Assembly (NCBI RefSeq): GCF_001984715.1
Contig: NZ_MSPR01000001.1
Location: forward strand, 124,001-188,000
Direction: 5' to 3'
DNA length: 64,000 nucleotides
DNA from: Streptococcus azizii
GTDB taxonomy: Bacteria; Bacillota; Bacilli; Lactobacillales; Streptococcaceae
Position 1 is the first letter of the stretch; each line of letters begins with the position of its first letter. This document shows, one piece after another, positions 23,072 to 33,037 of the stretch. The translations under genes and the position numbers were made by a program. Below the pieces are notes generated by a model, which was given only the letters and a program-made list of their open reading frames with translations, was not told where the DNA came from and did not search any database.

Positions 23072-26000
23072 TTACGATGCCCCTAAAACTACCGTTTCTT
23101 TCTCTTGGAAGTTTTGACCAGACCATAGGAAGCGCCCAAGGCAAACAGTCCCCCAGATACCTCCGTTAACTCCTGATTTACCAGCAGTCCTTGGTAATTG
23201 TTTATCCTTAACAGGAACTTGCTCCTTTGAAATGAGGGCTGGCGCCGGATCTTGCATATCCTTAGTCGGAACCTCTTTCGTTGACAGTAAATTCATGTCT
23301 GGTTGTCGCTTGCTACCAACTTCGACAATTTGGTGTCGAACAATCTTAATATCCTCTTCTGAGATAATCTCTCTCTGCTCGACTCCATCCACGGTTGTAA
23401 TTCTAATCGTGACGATTTTTTCTCCCACTTCTCCTGTTTGAATCACACGCTCCACCCCTTGAGGTAAATCTGGATGGATTTTACGCAAAATTTCAAACGG
23501 AACTTCTATAATTTGCTTTTCCTCTCGATAAGAGATGGTCGGCGCAATTTCCTTGGTTCCTACTTCGATAATTTCTGCAAGTGCAGGGAGAGTCACCATA
23601 TCTGAAGCAATCTCTTCCAACTCACGATCCGCTAGCTTAAGGGTGCGAATCTTAACCACCCGCTCTCCTTGTCTGCCCACCTGAATCACTCGCTCCGTCC
23701 CAAGTGGCAGCTCAGCATTCTCTCGACGAATAGTTTCAAAGGAAAGGACATGTGTTTGAGCCGTTTCTTTAGCATGCGGTCCTAAAGGCTTCGTTTCATC
23801 TCGTAACCAAGCACGAACATCCTCCTCATCAATATCGCCATCCTTATCCAAGTCACCATGCTCATCTGCAAACCAATCCATGATTGGATCTGATCGAACA
23901 GCATTCAATCGTTCGATGAGATTCGCTAACACCGTGTCTGTTAACAAGTGATGGGTAGCCAATTCGTAATGAAGAGCTTCCACCATCGCAATTCCCCGCT
24001 TGGCTTCGTCACTCTTTCTCTTCTTAACATTTGCTAAGGCTGTTTGATACGGTTCTTCATCTAAAACAGGATCTGGATAGACTTTCGATACAAAGCGAAG
24101 CTCTGCTGCTGATCCAAATTGATTGGCTGGTGAACCATGGGATTCATTCATAATCAGCTCCAAAGCAGTTGCTACTAGCCCCTCTGGGAAACGAATTACC
24201 TTCGTATCGCTCGTATCTGCCCAGTTACTAAATGGAAACTCATGAACCTGACCTGCTGTATCCGTCACTTTTAAAATTCCAGATTTAAAGCGTCCATTTG
24301 AACCACTTTGTCGCGGAACGTATTCAAAATGAGTTAACTCCACAGGCGCCTGTAAACGGAGCTGAATCTTTTGATTCCGGAAATTGCCACTCCAAGGAGA
24401 ATGCCACAAACTATCTGAACTATTATCGAAGGCTCTAGCAATCTCTTCGCCAGGTTGGGCAGCTGCTGCCATATCTGCAAAATCGCCTACACCCAGCTTG
24501 TTTCTCTTTTCCATCAAGGCATCCCGTGCTTGGTAAACCTCTTGAATCAAGGCTTCTACTTCTTCTTTTGGCAACTGATCCGCCTTGGCTAAACGGAGGG
24601 CTGCTAGAGCATTCTTATACCGCTCTACTGTCGGAGCTGTATACTCTACCCCTGTATCCAGCAAGGTATGACGGAGCAGTTCATCGTCAATGAGACGCTC
24701 TAGAGTCGGTACGTTTTCTGCCAACTTATCTCCTAAACTGAAGTAGTTTCGTCGCAGTAGATGGGTGATAGGAGTATTTGACTCTCTTGCTCTTACCACA
24801 AGATAGTAATCGCTCCCCTCGTCCAAACGCCCTGAGGAAACCTTGCCAGCAATGCCTCCTACCTCTACAACCTTATCGCTTCCATCTTTATGAACAGACA
24901 CGAGAATATCGGCTAGAGGCAGCCCTATTGCCTCTGCTATCTTATCCAAGTCAACTTCAACTCGGTCCTTGTGCAAGACAAACTCCGGCTTATGACTATG
25001 ATAATGCTCGACCCTGTCCACCTGATAGGCTAGGTTACCAAGACTGCTAGCATAAGGAACATTACCGATAGCCCCGATCAGCAAACTATTCAGATAAGCC
25101 TGACCATTTGCTCCTGGATGCAGGGCTGGACTGTCTGCCATGTAAGTATACTTAGGTTCCCATAGGTATGGTGTACTAGTCAGAAGGTCATTTAGAGGCG
25201 TATATTGATCAACCAAGAGGATTCGATTTTCCTCTGCTACTTCCCTCATCTTCTCAATTAAAGCTGGAAGATTCGCAGAACGTGCAGTAATTTTCGTTGG
25301 TGTTGGCGTCCTAAAGATAACACTGGCATTTTTAAGTTTCGCCCTATTCACGATTGTCTGCAAGTTTTCCTTAAACTTCTCTGGAGTAACCGTCAGGCTG
25401 TCATTTGCTCCCAACATCACAACGACGACATCCGGTTGGTATTGCTCCAAACGGCTTTCTAAGCGACGAACAGTATCCTCACTAGTAGCTCCCGATACGG
25501 CTGTGTTGATGACGACGTCATTCTCGCGATGCAAATCTTGTAACAGATATTTCTCAAATAATTGTGGGACACTGTCATATCCTTTTGTCCACAAAGCCCC
25601 ATGTGTAATGGAATCCCCCATAAACAACCATGTCAAAGGCTTCGTACCTGCCAACTTATCTTGAATATCTTGATTCTGTTCATTTGCCCATGAAACCTTA
25701 TCAGCTGCTTCTTGGTCAACTAAAGTTCCTCCAACGACAGCTAACTGCTTGCTACCATCTGCACTTTTCACAATCAATTCATACGTTTGTCCATCTTCCA
25801 AGCCCGTAATCGTAAATTGGTTTCCTAATCCCTTGTCAGCAATCTGCCTTGCACCAACCAGTAGGGTGTAGCTCCACTCCGTCACACCGTCCACCTCCGG
25901 TACAGTTACCTCTAACTGACCATTCTGATACCTAGCAACTGGCGCCAGATCCAGGTAGGACTTAGCTTGTGGAATCGGCTGTAAATTAAAGTCCGCTTCG

Positions 26001-29000
26001 GATGTAGGAAAGGCATCCGTACGCTTAATCGTGAAGTAGCTTAACTGCCTAGCTAGCTCTCCTTCACCTCTTGGCGTCAAGGCATCTTCTTGCAGGAAGT
26101 TTTCCTTGAATCCAGGCGTATTCGTATGGTAGTAGTGGTCAGCAAACACAAGACGATTTCTACGTGGATCAGTATAGTAGTCTGCGAGAACTTCCTTCAT
26201 CGCCTGCGTATACAGAGCTATTTGATCGTTTTTAGACACATCCTTAAAGGCATGGGGCGACTGTAGTACTACAAAACCATCATCTTCTCTTAGAGCAAGC
26301 CCTTTTTCAATAAATGAACGTAGTTTCTCTTTGAAGGTAGCCAGATAGTCTACTCCTTTTTGATAGTCCTCTTCTCCCAGCATGTAGTCAACGACACGTG
26401 GATTATAGGCTGTCACCAAGCTCTCAAACTGTTCATCAATCGCTGCTATGTCCTTACCTGCCTTAGCCGCATTGATGACATAGCGTTCACGACCATTCTC
26501 ATTCGCACTCTTTGTCCAGCGGATATACTCTTCAAATTGACCAACAAAGTTTCGAATGCCTGCTTGTTGATCAAAGCGACTTTGAACATTCTTACCGCCC
26601 ACAAATACCCAGGAATTTCCTTCAGTAGCGGTATCAAAAACCTCACTGATTCGTGAACCGTATTTTTCTTCAAAACGAATATCACTAACTGGTGGCTGAG
26701 TCTCTTCTCTTCTTTTCGGATCCAAGCGACCAGCTATCTCCACAGGAAGATGATTAAGCTGAACAATCTCACCATCTACAACCCCTGTTATCTCACTCCC
26801 CCAGTCTTCTGCCGCAGTGATACTATAGTAGAGGTTCGTGCGATCGGACTGGGTGAGGAATTGAGCCTTGTTCCCATTTGATAGGGTGAGATTTGGTTGA
26901 CCAACAGCTAAGACTGGATGGCTTAAACGAATCCGAACCACCTCATCGCTCACCTTTTCAATTTCGGTAATGGTCACCTTGGATTCATCCAAGAGATAGT
27001 CCCATGTAAATTTTCTAAAGACAATATTATAGTCATTCTCATTGCCAGCCGAATGCTCATAGAGAACCCCGAACTCCTTATCTGAAATCTGTTTGACGGA
27101 ATTATAGGCGAATTTACCAGACTGTAATTCCTTGTGCTTTATCCAAGTCAAGGAACCATCCGCTTCTACTCTAGCCAATCGGATTTTTCCGTTATTCCGA
27201 CCCGAACCATCTGCATTGACCAAGATAACATATTCTTGACCGTCTTGAACCGTATGGGTCGCAGATAGTTGCACATAGACATCATTGACATCTTCAAACT
27301 TCGTCAGACCATCCAGCCAAGTCGCCCCACCATCTCTACTACGAGCCATCTGTACCTTGCCACTGAGATTACGCATAAAGATTAGCAAATGACCATTATT
27401 GAGTTGGACAAGGCTCGCCTCTGTATTTTGCTGATTGGAGTGATTCATCGTTTCCGCTTGAAGGACTGTCCCGTCTGCTAAAGTACGACCGTCATTCACC
27501 GCTTTTCCAAGATGCCATGTTTCGCCATGGTCATCTGAATAAATAACCCGTGAGGACTGAGAACCGCTAAAATGGGAAGTAAAGTTCGTCGTGTAGGTCG
27601 GAATCACAATACGCCCCGCATGTTCTCCTGTATGAAGAACGATACCTGAACCAGGACCTACCCCATGAAACTTCATCCAAGATTTAGAAATCGTTGGCGT
27701 AATATCTCTAGGAGAAGACCAGGTCTGACCATCATCATCGCTGTAAGACATCCAGAGATAGTTCATTTTAGCGACACGAAACGGACTGCCACTATTGGTC
27801 TGGAAGTAAACATTACCGAGTTTTTCTTCTCCCTTATAAATATCCCCAATTTCTCTATAAGGAGCTGTCTTGCTCTCAGTCACAACCCTATAGTCTGTTT
27901 CCTGACCATTTGGGTCATAGACCTTACCATTGCGGAGAGTGTAAGGCCTCTCTTCTCCTTCCTTGAATAGATTTAGATAATGCTGACCATCAATTTCTGT
28001 ATAGCGCTCTTGTGGTGCATTCGGTAGACCAAAGGCTCCTTGCATTTCTGGAAAAACATCATAGACAGAAAAAATCCTCTTAGTGGCTGGATCCTGTACC
28101 AACGCCATGTCGATAGACATAACCGTTCCTGTCGCCTTATTCGCAGCATTTGGATTGGTCTGTAGATCGAGCATTTTAATCGTTCTTGACCATGTCTTTC
28201 CGCCATCCGTGCTTCGTTTGACAATCATATCAATATTGCCCCAGTCACTATAGGTGTCATGGCGCTCATCTGCCCCTGCAATAAGGGTCCCCTTATCTGT
28301 TACCAATAGCGAAGGAATACGATAGTAGCCCACATTTTCTAAATTTTTTCCTCCATGTGAGCCTGAAGCCATCACCTTGATCGGATCGGACAGCCCCTCA
28401 GTGGTCGATTCTTCAGGAAGAGAGGAGCGACTAAACAGTTCAGAACGTGTTGCGATTTCTTCTGGACTTAAGACCCGATTATAGACCGTAAAATTGCGGA
28501 TATCAAAGATACTTCCCCAGTGATTGCCACTGGTCCCCCGCGATGTAGCACCGAACTGGACCTTATCTGCGGTCTGGAGATCTTTGACAAAACGGACATT
28601 CGACAGGGCTTCTGTTCGATTTAACACCCCATTGACATACATACGCACCTTATTGGTCGCTGGGTCAATCGTCACAGCAACCGCATTCCATTCTTGCGGT
28701 TTTAGTTTCAACGGACCTTTCACATAATTTCGGCTGTAGAATAAATCAGATGTATCTTGATTATGACCATCTAGCCCTGGGACACCATTGTCAAAGACAA
28801 ATAGACTAATATACTCATTGCGATTGGTCGAACTAGACACTGAAAATAGATTGTAGAACCCAGGATTTTCCTTTAGTTGTTTGTACTCCATATAGAGGGT
28901 TGCCGATTCAAGAGTACGCAAGGTTCCTAAATCACCACTAATATCAATTCGATTTCCATTCCCCTCATTGACAGACAGTCCTTCATAACGGAGCACCTCA

Positions 29001-29590
29001 TTTCCTGCAAAAGGGTCCTCGTTCGCTACCGGAGCAGCAGCACTGTCAGAAGCCGCCCTATCAGCTATAGGAAGGGACTGCTCCTTTGAATGGCTAGGAG
29101 TTGGTTCTACTTCAGCCTCTTTCGGATTTGGAGCTAGTGGACGATTTCCAGCTTCTTCTACAGGAGTCGTCATCGGCTTATCGGAGCCTGCCCCTTGTTC
29201 AGATACTCGATTTGGCTGTGATTCATTCTGTTCCCCAGCTGTCGGAACAGAGACAGCGCTTTCATTTTCTGGTACAACTGGCTGAGCAAGCTCTGGATTT
29301 GAATTTGAGGACTCCGTCTCGTTGCTAGTCGCTGGATGATCTGATACGGATGGATTAGATACCCGTTCTGGACTATTTGCAGGTGCTTCTTCCTCTAAAT
29401 GTGTTTCATGAGCCAGACCCTCAGTCCCTGCCTCATGAACCCGTACTTCTTCCGCAGCGACTACCTGCGGCATAGGAACCACGCTGGCTCCCACAAAAAT
29501 ACCAATTAAAACCGACCCTACACCGAGGCTGGTTTTCCGAACAGAATAATGACACAATTTGTTCAAAAACTGCTCCTTTTTATGGTTCAT
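23072..29590 (-). CDS. nanA: Giant surface sialidase with tandem SGNH esterase domains
   Basis: The about 2172-aa product has a YSIRK-type signal (YSVRKTSLGVGS), a Pro/Glu-rich stretch, a CBM40-like lectin domain (about 200-390) and a sialidase beta-propeller (about 400-890) with YRIP near 423 and four Asp boxes such as STDGGKTW and SDDDGQTW. A degenerate SGNH-like domain (about 985-1215), an FN3-like stretch and an SGNH esterase with GDSIT (1325), GAND (1396) and HPGANG (1492) follow. After that come a helical repeat, an F5/8C-like domain (about 1738-1838), a calcium-loop (DLDKDGDIDEEDV, about 1920) and two G5 domains. The tail has LPRTAGKSG (about 2134) but is then out of frame for a wall anchor. 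It would cut sialic acids from host glycans and probably remove their O-acetyl groups. The ATG at 29590 is better spaced from AAAGGAG than one at 29596. Confidence 0.9.
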   Translation of the reverse strand: MNHKKEQFLNKLCHYSVRKTSLGVGSVLIGIFVGASVVPMPQVVAAEEVRVHEAGTEGLAHETHLEEEAPANSPERVSNPSVSDHPATSNETESSNSNPELAQPVVPENESAVSVPTAGEQNESQPNRVSEQGAGSDKPMTTPVEEAGNRPLAPNPKEAEVEPTPSHSKEQSLPIADRAASDSAAAPVANEDPFAGNEVLRYEGLSVNEGNGNRIDISGDLGTLRTLESATLYMEYKQLKENPGFYNLFSVSSSTNRNEYISLFVFDNGVPGLDGHNQDTSDLFYSRNYVKGPLKLKPQEWNAVAVTIDPATNKVRMYVNGVLNRTEALSNVRFVKDLQTADKVQFGATSRGTSGNHWGSIFDIRNFTVYNRVLSPEEIATRSELFSRSSLPEESTTEGLSDPIKVMASGSHGGKNLENVGYYRIPSLLVTDKGTLIAGADERHDTYSDWGNIDMIVKRSTDGGKTWSRTIKMLDLQTNPNAANKATGTVMSIDMALVQDPATKRIFSVYDVFPEMQGAFGLPNAPQERYTEIDGQHYLNLFKEGEERPYTLRNGKVYDPNGQETDYRVVTESKTAPYREIGDIYKGEEKLGNVYFQTNSGSPFRVAKMNYLWMSYSDDDGQTWSSPRDITPTISKSWMKFHGVGPGSGIVLHTGEHAGRIVIPTYTTNFTSHFSGSQSSRVIYSDDHGETWHLGKAVNDGRTLADGTVLQAETMNHSNQQNTEASLVQLNNGHLLIFMRNLSGKVQMARSRDGGATWLDGLTKFEDVNDVYVQLSATHTVQDGQEYVILVNADGSGRNNGKIRLARVEADGSLTWIKHKELQSGKFAYNSVKQISDKEFGVLYEHSAGNENDYNIVFRKFTWDYLLDESKVTITEIEKVSDEVVRIRLSHPVLAVGQPNLTLSNGNKAQFLTQSDRTNLYYSITAAEDWGSEITGVVDGEIVQLNHLPVEIAGRLDPKRREETQPPVSDIRFEEKYGSRISEVFDTATEGNSWVFVGGKNVQSRFDQQAGIRNFVGQFEEYIRWTKSANENGRERYVINAAKAGKDIAAIDEQFESLVTAYNPRVVDYMLGEEDYQKGVDYLATFKEKLRSFIEKGLALREDDGFVVLQSPHAFKDVSKNDQIALYTQAMKEVLADYYTDPRRNRLVFADHYYHTNTPGFKENFLQEDALTPRGEGELARQLSYFTIKRTDAFPTSEADFNLQPIPQAKSYLDLAPVARYQNGQLEVTVPEVDGVTEWSYTLLVGARQIADKGLGNQFTITGLEDGQTYELIVKSADGSKQLAVVGGTLVDQEAADKVSWANEQNQDIQDKLAGTKPLTWLFMGDSITHGALWTKGYDSVPQLFEKYLLQDLHRENDVVINTAVSGATSEDTVRRLESRLEQYQPDVVVVMLGANDSLTVTPEKFKENLQTIVNRAKLKNASVIFRTPTPTKITARSANLPALIEKMREVAEENRILLVDQYTPLNDLLTSTPYLWEPKYTYMADSPALHPGANGQAYLNSLLIGAIGNVPYASSLGNLAYQVDRVEHYHSHKPEFVLHKDRVEVDLDKIAEAIGLPLADILVSVHKDGSDKVVEVGGIAGKVSSGRLDEGSDYYLVVRARESNTPITHLLRRNYFSLGDKLAENVPTLERLIDDELLRHTLLDTGVEYTAPTVERYKNALAALRLAKADQLPKEEVEALIQEVYQARDALMEKRNKLGVGDFADMAAAAQPGEEIARAFDNSSDSLWHSPWSGNFRNQKIQLRLQAPVELTHFEYVPRQSGSNGRFKSGILKVTDTAGQVHEFPFSNWADTSDTKVIRFPEGLVATALELIMNESHGSPANQFGSAAELRFVSKVYPDPVLDEEPYQTALANVKKRKSDEAKRGIAMVEALHYELATHHLLTDTVLANLIERLNAVRSDPIMDWFADEHGDLDKDGDIDEEDVRAWLRDETKPLGPHAKETAQTHVLSFETIRRENAELPLGTERVIQVGRQGERVVKIRTLKLADRELEEIASDMVTLPALAEIIEVGTKEIAPTISYREEKQIIEVPFEILRKIHPDLPQGVERVIQTGEVGEKIVTIRITTVDGVEQREIISEEDIKIVRHQIVEVGSKRQPDMNLLSTKEVPTKDMQDPAPALISKEQVPVKDKQLPRTAGKSGVNGGIWGTVCLGRFLWSGQNFQEKETVVLGAS

Positions 29591-29678
29591 TTTCATTTAC
29601 TCCTTTATTTTTTACATTCTACTGTAGACTTGGTCTTTCGATTTACTTTTTCATTTTTATCGAGAACCTGCATTTGTA

Positions 29679-29694
29679 ATTAAAACGCTTTCAT
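29679..29694. promoter_or_regulatory. cre-like site upstream of the sialidase gene
   Basis: ATTAAAACGCTTTCAT resembles the CcpA-binding cre consensus with one changed end position. It lies about 90 bp before the sialidase start, suggesting catabolite control. Confidence 0.55.
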
Positions 29695-29790
29695 AAAAGG
29701 GGTAGTTTCTCGCTAATCACGGCTGTCTTTTGAGGAAATACTGACTGTATTTTGAAAAAAACAAACGATGAGTAGCTGAAAACTAACTTT

Positions 29791-29848
29791 ATACTCAATC
29801 AAAATCAAAAGTAGACTAGGAAGTATCCTTTTGATTTTTAAAGAGTAT
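29791..29848. repeat. Short BOX-like element abutting the ROK kinase stop
   Basis: ATACTCAATCAAAATCAAAA at one end and TTTTGATTTTTAAAGAGTAT at the other form an imperfect inverted repeat. Longer relatives are at 5081-5183 and 31769-31858, and half copies at about 1832, 23010, 30800 and 39335. Its end overlaps the kinase stop codon. Confidence 0.7.
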
Positions 29849-30759
29849 TAACTATGTTCAGGCGCTTTTTTTCTACCTTCGTATCTTTGTTTGAAATGAT
29901 AGTAGGCTCCAAGCATTCCTGCTGTATTTTGATGCTGGGCAAAAGTGACCTTGGTCTTATCTGCGATACTCGATACGAGTTGGGCTTTTAATGCCTCTTC
30001 GATTTTCGGTTTCAGAATCGCTTCCTGCGCCATGATACCGCCTCCTAGAATGACAACCTCTGGGTTGATTACATAGCAGATATTCGCAATCCCTTTTGCC
30101 AAATAATGGACCATGCGGTCTACTCCCTGCTGGCAGAATGGATTCCCTTCTTTCAATTCTCGGAAAATCCGTCGTCCATTCCACTCCGCAATGTCGTCAT
30201 CATGTGCTTCAGCGACAAAGTGAACCAAGGCAGTCGTTGAGGCCACGTCTTGGAAAGCGCCATCTGGCAAATGAAGGTAGCCCACTTCACAGGCTGAATT
30301 GCTAAAACCATGGAAAATTTGATTCTCCAATACGAGACAGCCTCCAATTCCTGTCCCTACTGTCAAGCAAACCGCAATCTTTGCCCCCTTCCCACTGCCT
30401 GATATGACTTCCGCAAGCCCCGCACAATTCACATCATTTTCAATTTCACAAGGGATACCAAATTGGGCTTCCAACTCTTTTTTGAATTGGGTGCCAGCAT
30501 AGTTGGGAATCTGTGGTCCAGCATAAAAAATTTCTCCCTTATCAGGGTCGACCATCCCTGCCGAGGAAAGGCAGACCCCCGAAAGGCTAACCTTGTCTAG
30601 ATAATGTGAGACAATACCTGCCACCTTTTTCAAAATCGCTGCTCCACCTTGATGAGCCTCTGTTGGTATTTCATGGTGTTCGAGTAAGCGCTCTTCTTCA
30701 TCAAGTAAACCATACTTGATACTGGTACCACCAATATCAATGGCAACATATTTTCTCAT
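29848..30759 (-). CDS. ROK family sugar kinase (probable N-acetylmannosamine kinase)
   Basis: The 303-aa product begins MRKYVAIDIGGTSIKYGLLD, the ATP phosphate loop of ROK kinases, and has a second Gly-rich loop CLTVGTGIGGCLV near residue 140. The usual cysteine zinc cluster of many ROK proteins is not evident; GYLHLPDGAF stands near its place. Position after the sialic-acid lyase suggests ManNAc kinase, feeding NanE. An ATG 13 codons upstream lacks a ribosome site; GGAGAGGA precedes 30759. Its start lies 52 bp from the lyase stop. Confidence 0.88.
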   Translation of the reverse strand: MRKYVAIDIGGTSIKYGLLDEEERLLEHHEIPTEAHQGGAAILKKVAGIVSHYLDKVSLSGVCLSSAGMVDPDKGEIFYAGPQIPNYAGTQFKKELEAQFGIPCEIENDVNCAGLAEVISGSGKGAKIAVCLTVGTGIGGCLVLENQIFHGFSNSACEVGYLHLPDGAFQDVASTTALVHFVAEAHDDDIAEWNGRRIFRELKEGNPFCQQGVDRMVHYLAKGIANICYVINPEVVILGGGIMAQEAILKPKIEEALKAQLVSSIADKTKVTFAQHQNTAGMLGAYYHFKQRYEGRKKAPEHS

Positions 30760-30811
30760 GCTTTTCCTCTCCTTCTCTTTCTGCAGGTAGGCCAACACCT
30801 TTTAAAGAGTA

Positions 30812-31738
30812 TTAGCTAGCTCCCAAAAAGCGGGCCTTCGTTTCTCGAATCAAGCGTGCCGCTGCTTCTACTATTTCTCGATCCTCTTCACTGACTGGTG
30901 TCAATGGAGAGCGCACCCCTCCCAAATCCAAGCCTTCGTTCAGCCGCAAGACTTCCTTGATGACAGCGTACATATTGGCACGCGCAGCTGTCAAATGCTG
31001 GATAATCTCATTGATGGCAAACTGAAGCTCCTTGGCTGTGGTCAAGTCCTTATCTTCAATCAACTGATTCAATCTGAGGAAGAGTTCTGGCATAGCGCCA
31101 TAGGTACCACCAATACCACCGACAGCCCCCATTAGGCGACCTGCCAAGAATTGTTCATCTGGACCATTGAACACCACGTGGTCATCACCACCGAGACTTG
31201 CAAAGATTTGAATATCCTGCACAGGCGTAGAAGAGTTTTTCACCCCGATGACCCGTTCGTTCTTTAACATTTCCATATAGAGGCTCGGCGTCAAGGCCAC
31301 ACCTGCCAACTGGGGAATATTGTAAATCACAAAATCCGTATGAGGGGCTGCTGCACTCATATCGTTCCAGTACTGGGCGACGGCATATTCTGGCAGGCGG
31401 AAGTAGATAGGGGGAATGGCCGCAATCGCATCTACCCCGAGGCTTTCAGCATGGCGCGCCAACTCGATACTATCTCTGGTATTATTGCAGGCCACATGAG
31501 CAATGATGGTTAATTTGCCCTTGGCTACTGCCATGACTTCTTCTAAAACTATTTTACGGTCCGCTACACTTTGGTAGATACACTCACCAGAAGAACCATT
31601 GACGTATAGACCCTGCACCCCTTTTTGAATAAAGTAGTCGGTCAAACTACGTACACCCTTGCGACTGACTTCTCCATTTTCATCATAACACGCATATAAG
31701 GCTGGGATGATCCCATGATATTTTTTTAAATTTCTCAT
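30812..31738 (-). CDS. N-acetylneuraminate lyase
   Basis: The 308-aa product is a DapA/NanA-fold class I aldolase that splits sialic acid into ManNAc and pyruvate. It contains the pyruvate-binding YVNGSSGECIYQS segment near 45, the tyrosine block FVIYNIPQLAG near 135 and the Schiff-base lysine in VIGVKNSST near 165. It follows the YesL gene and precedes the ROK kinase, so breakdown genes are grouped. GGAG is well placed before the ATG. The symbol nanA is left for the sialidase, as usual in streptococci. Confidence 0.92.
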   Translation of the reverse strand: MRNLKKYHGIIPALYACYDENGEVSRKGVRSLTDYFIQKGVQGLYVNGSSGECIYQSVADRKIVLEEVMAVAKGKLTIIAHVACNNTRDSIELARHAESLGVDAIAAIPPIYFRLPEYAVAQYWNDMSAAAPHTDFVIYNIPQLAGVALTPSLYMEMLKNERVIGVKNSSTPVQDIQIFASLGGDDHVVFNGPDEQFLAGRLMGAVGGIGGTYGAMPELFLRLNQLIEDKDLTTAKELQFAINEIIQHLTAARANMYAVIKEVLRLNEGLDLGGVRSPLTPVSEEDREIVEAAARLIRETKARFLGAS

Positions 31739-31768
31739 TTATTTCTCCACTATTCAACTAGAGGCATA

Positions 31769-31858
31769 CTCAATAAAATCTGAAAGCAAACTAGGAAGCT
31801 AGCCAAAAGCTGTACTGACGTACGGCAAGGTGCGCTTAATTTGGTTTAAAGAGTATAC
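31769..31858. repeat. BOX-like intergenic element
   Basis: It begins TACTCAATAAAATCTGAAAG and ends GGTTTAAAGAGTATACA, with an inner GTACTGACGTAC stretch. It lies between the lyase and YesL genes and resembles the repeat at 5081-5183 with a different core. Confidence 0.65.
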
Positions 31859-31872
31859 ATTCTAGCTTTCTT

Positions 31873-32526
31873 CTATTTCAATCCATCGTATTTTCTAAAA
31901 ATCGGCTCAAGAATAATCCATTGCGCGTAGGCTAGGCTGGAAAATCCTATCAACAAGAAGAACATTCCTCCAAAGACAATCGTCCAGCTGGAACCGAGCA
32001 ATAAAAAGACAAGCAGGCCAAAGAAACCAATCATGCCAAATGTCCAAAGAAAATTCAGTCCTGCTATGACAAAAGCCGTTTGTAGGTGTCCTGGTAAACT
32101 TTGTTCATACTGGGCTACCAAGGGGTAGGTATAAAGCATAACCATCAACAGCAGGAAGAAAAGGCCCATGGCGGCTATCTTCATCCCCTGAAACATCAGA
32201 GCAGTCTGCCCACGCAAGAGCAGGAGGTTGACCAAGCAAATAGCGCTCACCAATAGTTCCATACTTCCTAAAACAAGTCCTTGTCTCCACTCTCTCTTAA
32301 AAGAGCTACTATACGTATGTACCACTCGTACCCCTCTATTAACTCGTATGTCTCGCACCGTCCGATAAAGACTAATTTTGGCAATTCCAATCGTCACAAT
32401 AGGCAAACAAGAAAGTAGAAATAAGAGATTGACCGTGACCAAATCCAATATTTTTTCACAGACTCTCATCAACCAATTATCTGTATTAAAAATGGAGGAT
32501 AGCAACTGGGCGCTTCTATTTCTCAT
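31873..32526 (-). CDS. YesL family (DUF624) membrane protein
   Basis: The 217-aa product has four or five membrane segments and the family's N-terminal pattern (ILDLVTVNLLFLLSCLPIVTIG). YesL-type proteins accompany carbohydrate ABC systems, and a homologue occurs in the pneumococcal nan cluster. The role is unknown; transporter assembly or regulation is a guess. It starts 14 bp after the YhcH gene and is surely co-transcribed with it. Confidence 0.85.
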   Translation of the reverse strand: MRNRSAQLLSSIFNTDNWLMRVCEKILDLVTVNLLFLLSCLPIVTIGIAKISLYRTVRDIRVNRGVRVVHTYSSSFKREWRQGLVLGSMELLVSAICLVNLLLLRGQTALMFQGMKIAAMGLFFLLLMVMLYTYPLVAQYEQSLPGHLQTAFVIAGLNFLWTFGMIGFFGLLVFLLLGSSWTIVFGGMFFLLIGFSSLAYAQWIILEPIFRKYDGLK

Positions 32527-32540
32527 TTTCTATCTCCCCT

Positions 32541-32993
32541 CTAGTCTATTAGTACCTTTACTACACATTTCCGTACACACTCACCTGCCCCATCGTAGAG
32601 ATTCGGCTGATGTGGCTCATTTGGTAAAAAAACAGCAATCCTATCCTCGGTCAGATGAAGCGGTGTCGTCAGATGACAACGAACAAAGCCAATATCGCTC
32701 GTCATATCGTACTCTTTGATCACTTCTTTGACTTTCTGACCATGGTACATCAATTCTTGTCCCTCTAACAAAAAGTGCATGTCTGCATATCGCTTGTGGT
32801 ATTCAAAACGGTCATCTGGTTCTTGATTGAGCTGGTTCTCCTGCACAAAAAAGAATACCCTATCCTCATCAATCACATGCTTACCGATAGCAACGCTCGC
32901 TATATCATGTGTCAGCAGATAGTGAATCGCTTGATCCAGATTCGGATGAAGCCCACGATACCGACCTAGATTCTGCAATCGATCAACAATCAT
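32541..32993 (-). CDS. YhcH/YjgK/YiaL family protein (DUF386)
   Basis: The 150-aa cupin-like product has the family features HYLLTHDIAS, FEYHKRYADMHFLLEGQE and LFLPNEPHQPNLYDG-type metal-binding histidines. In E. coli YhcH belongs to the sialic-acid operon and is thought to handle the free sugar (for example, anomer conversion). Here it sits between the transporter and lyase genes, which fits. AAGGAG lies ahead of the ATG. The 119-bp tandem array separates it from satC. Confidence 0.88.
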   Translation of the reverse strand: MIVDRLQNLGRYRGLHPNLDQAIHYLLTHDIASVAIGKHVIDEDRVFFFVQENQLNQEPDDRFEYHKRYADMHFLLEGQELMYHGQKVKEVIKEYDMTSDIGFVRCHLTTPLHLTEDRIAVFLPNEPHQPNLYDGAGECVRKCVVKVLID

Positions 32994-33037
32994 CTTTCGC
33001 TCCTTATTTTCCTAATGACATAGCAAGTAAATCCATA

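Noticed and set aside
29848..31738. Lyase and ROK kinase as dihydrodipicolinate synthase and glucokinase
   Set aside because: Both folds allow it, but the placement among sialidase, SatABC, NanE and YhcH genes supports the sialic-acid route.
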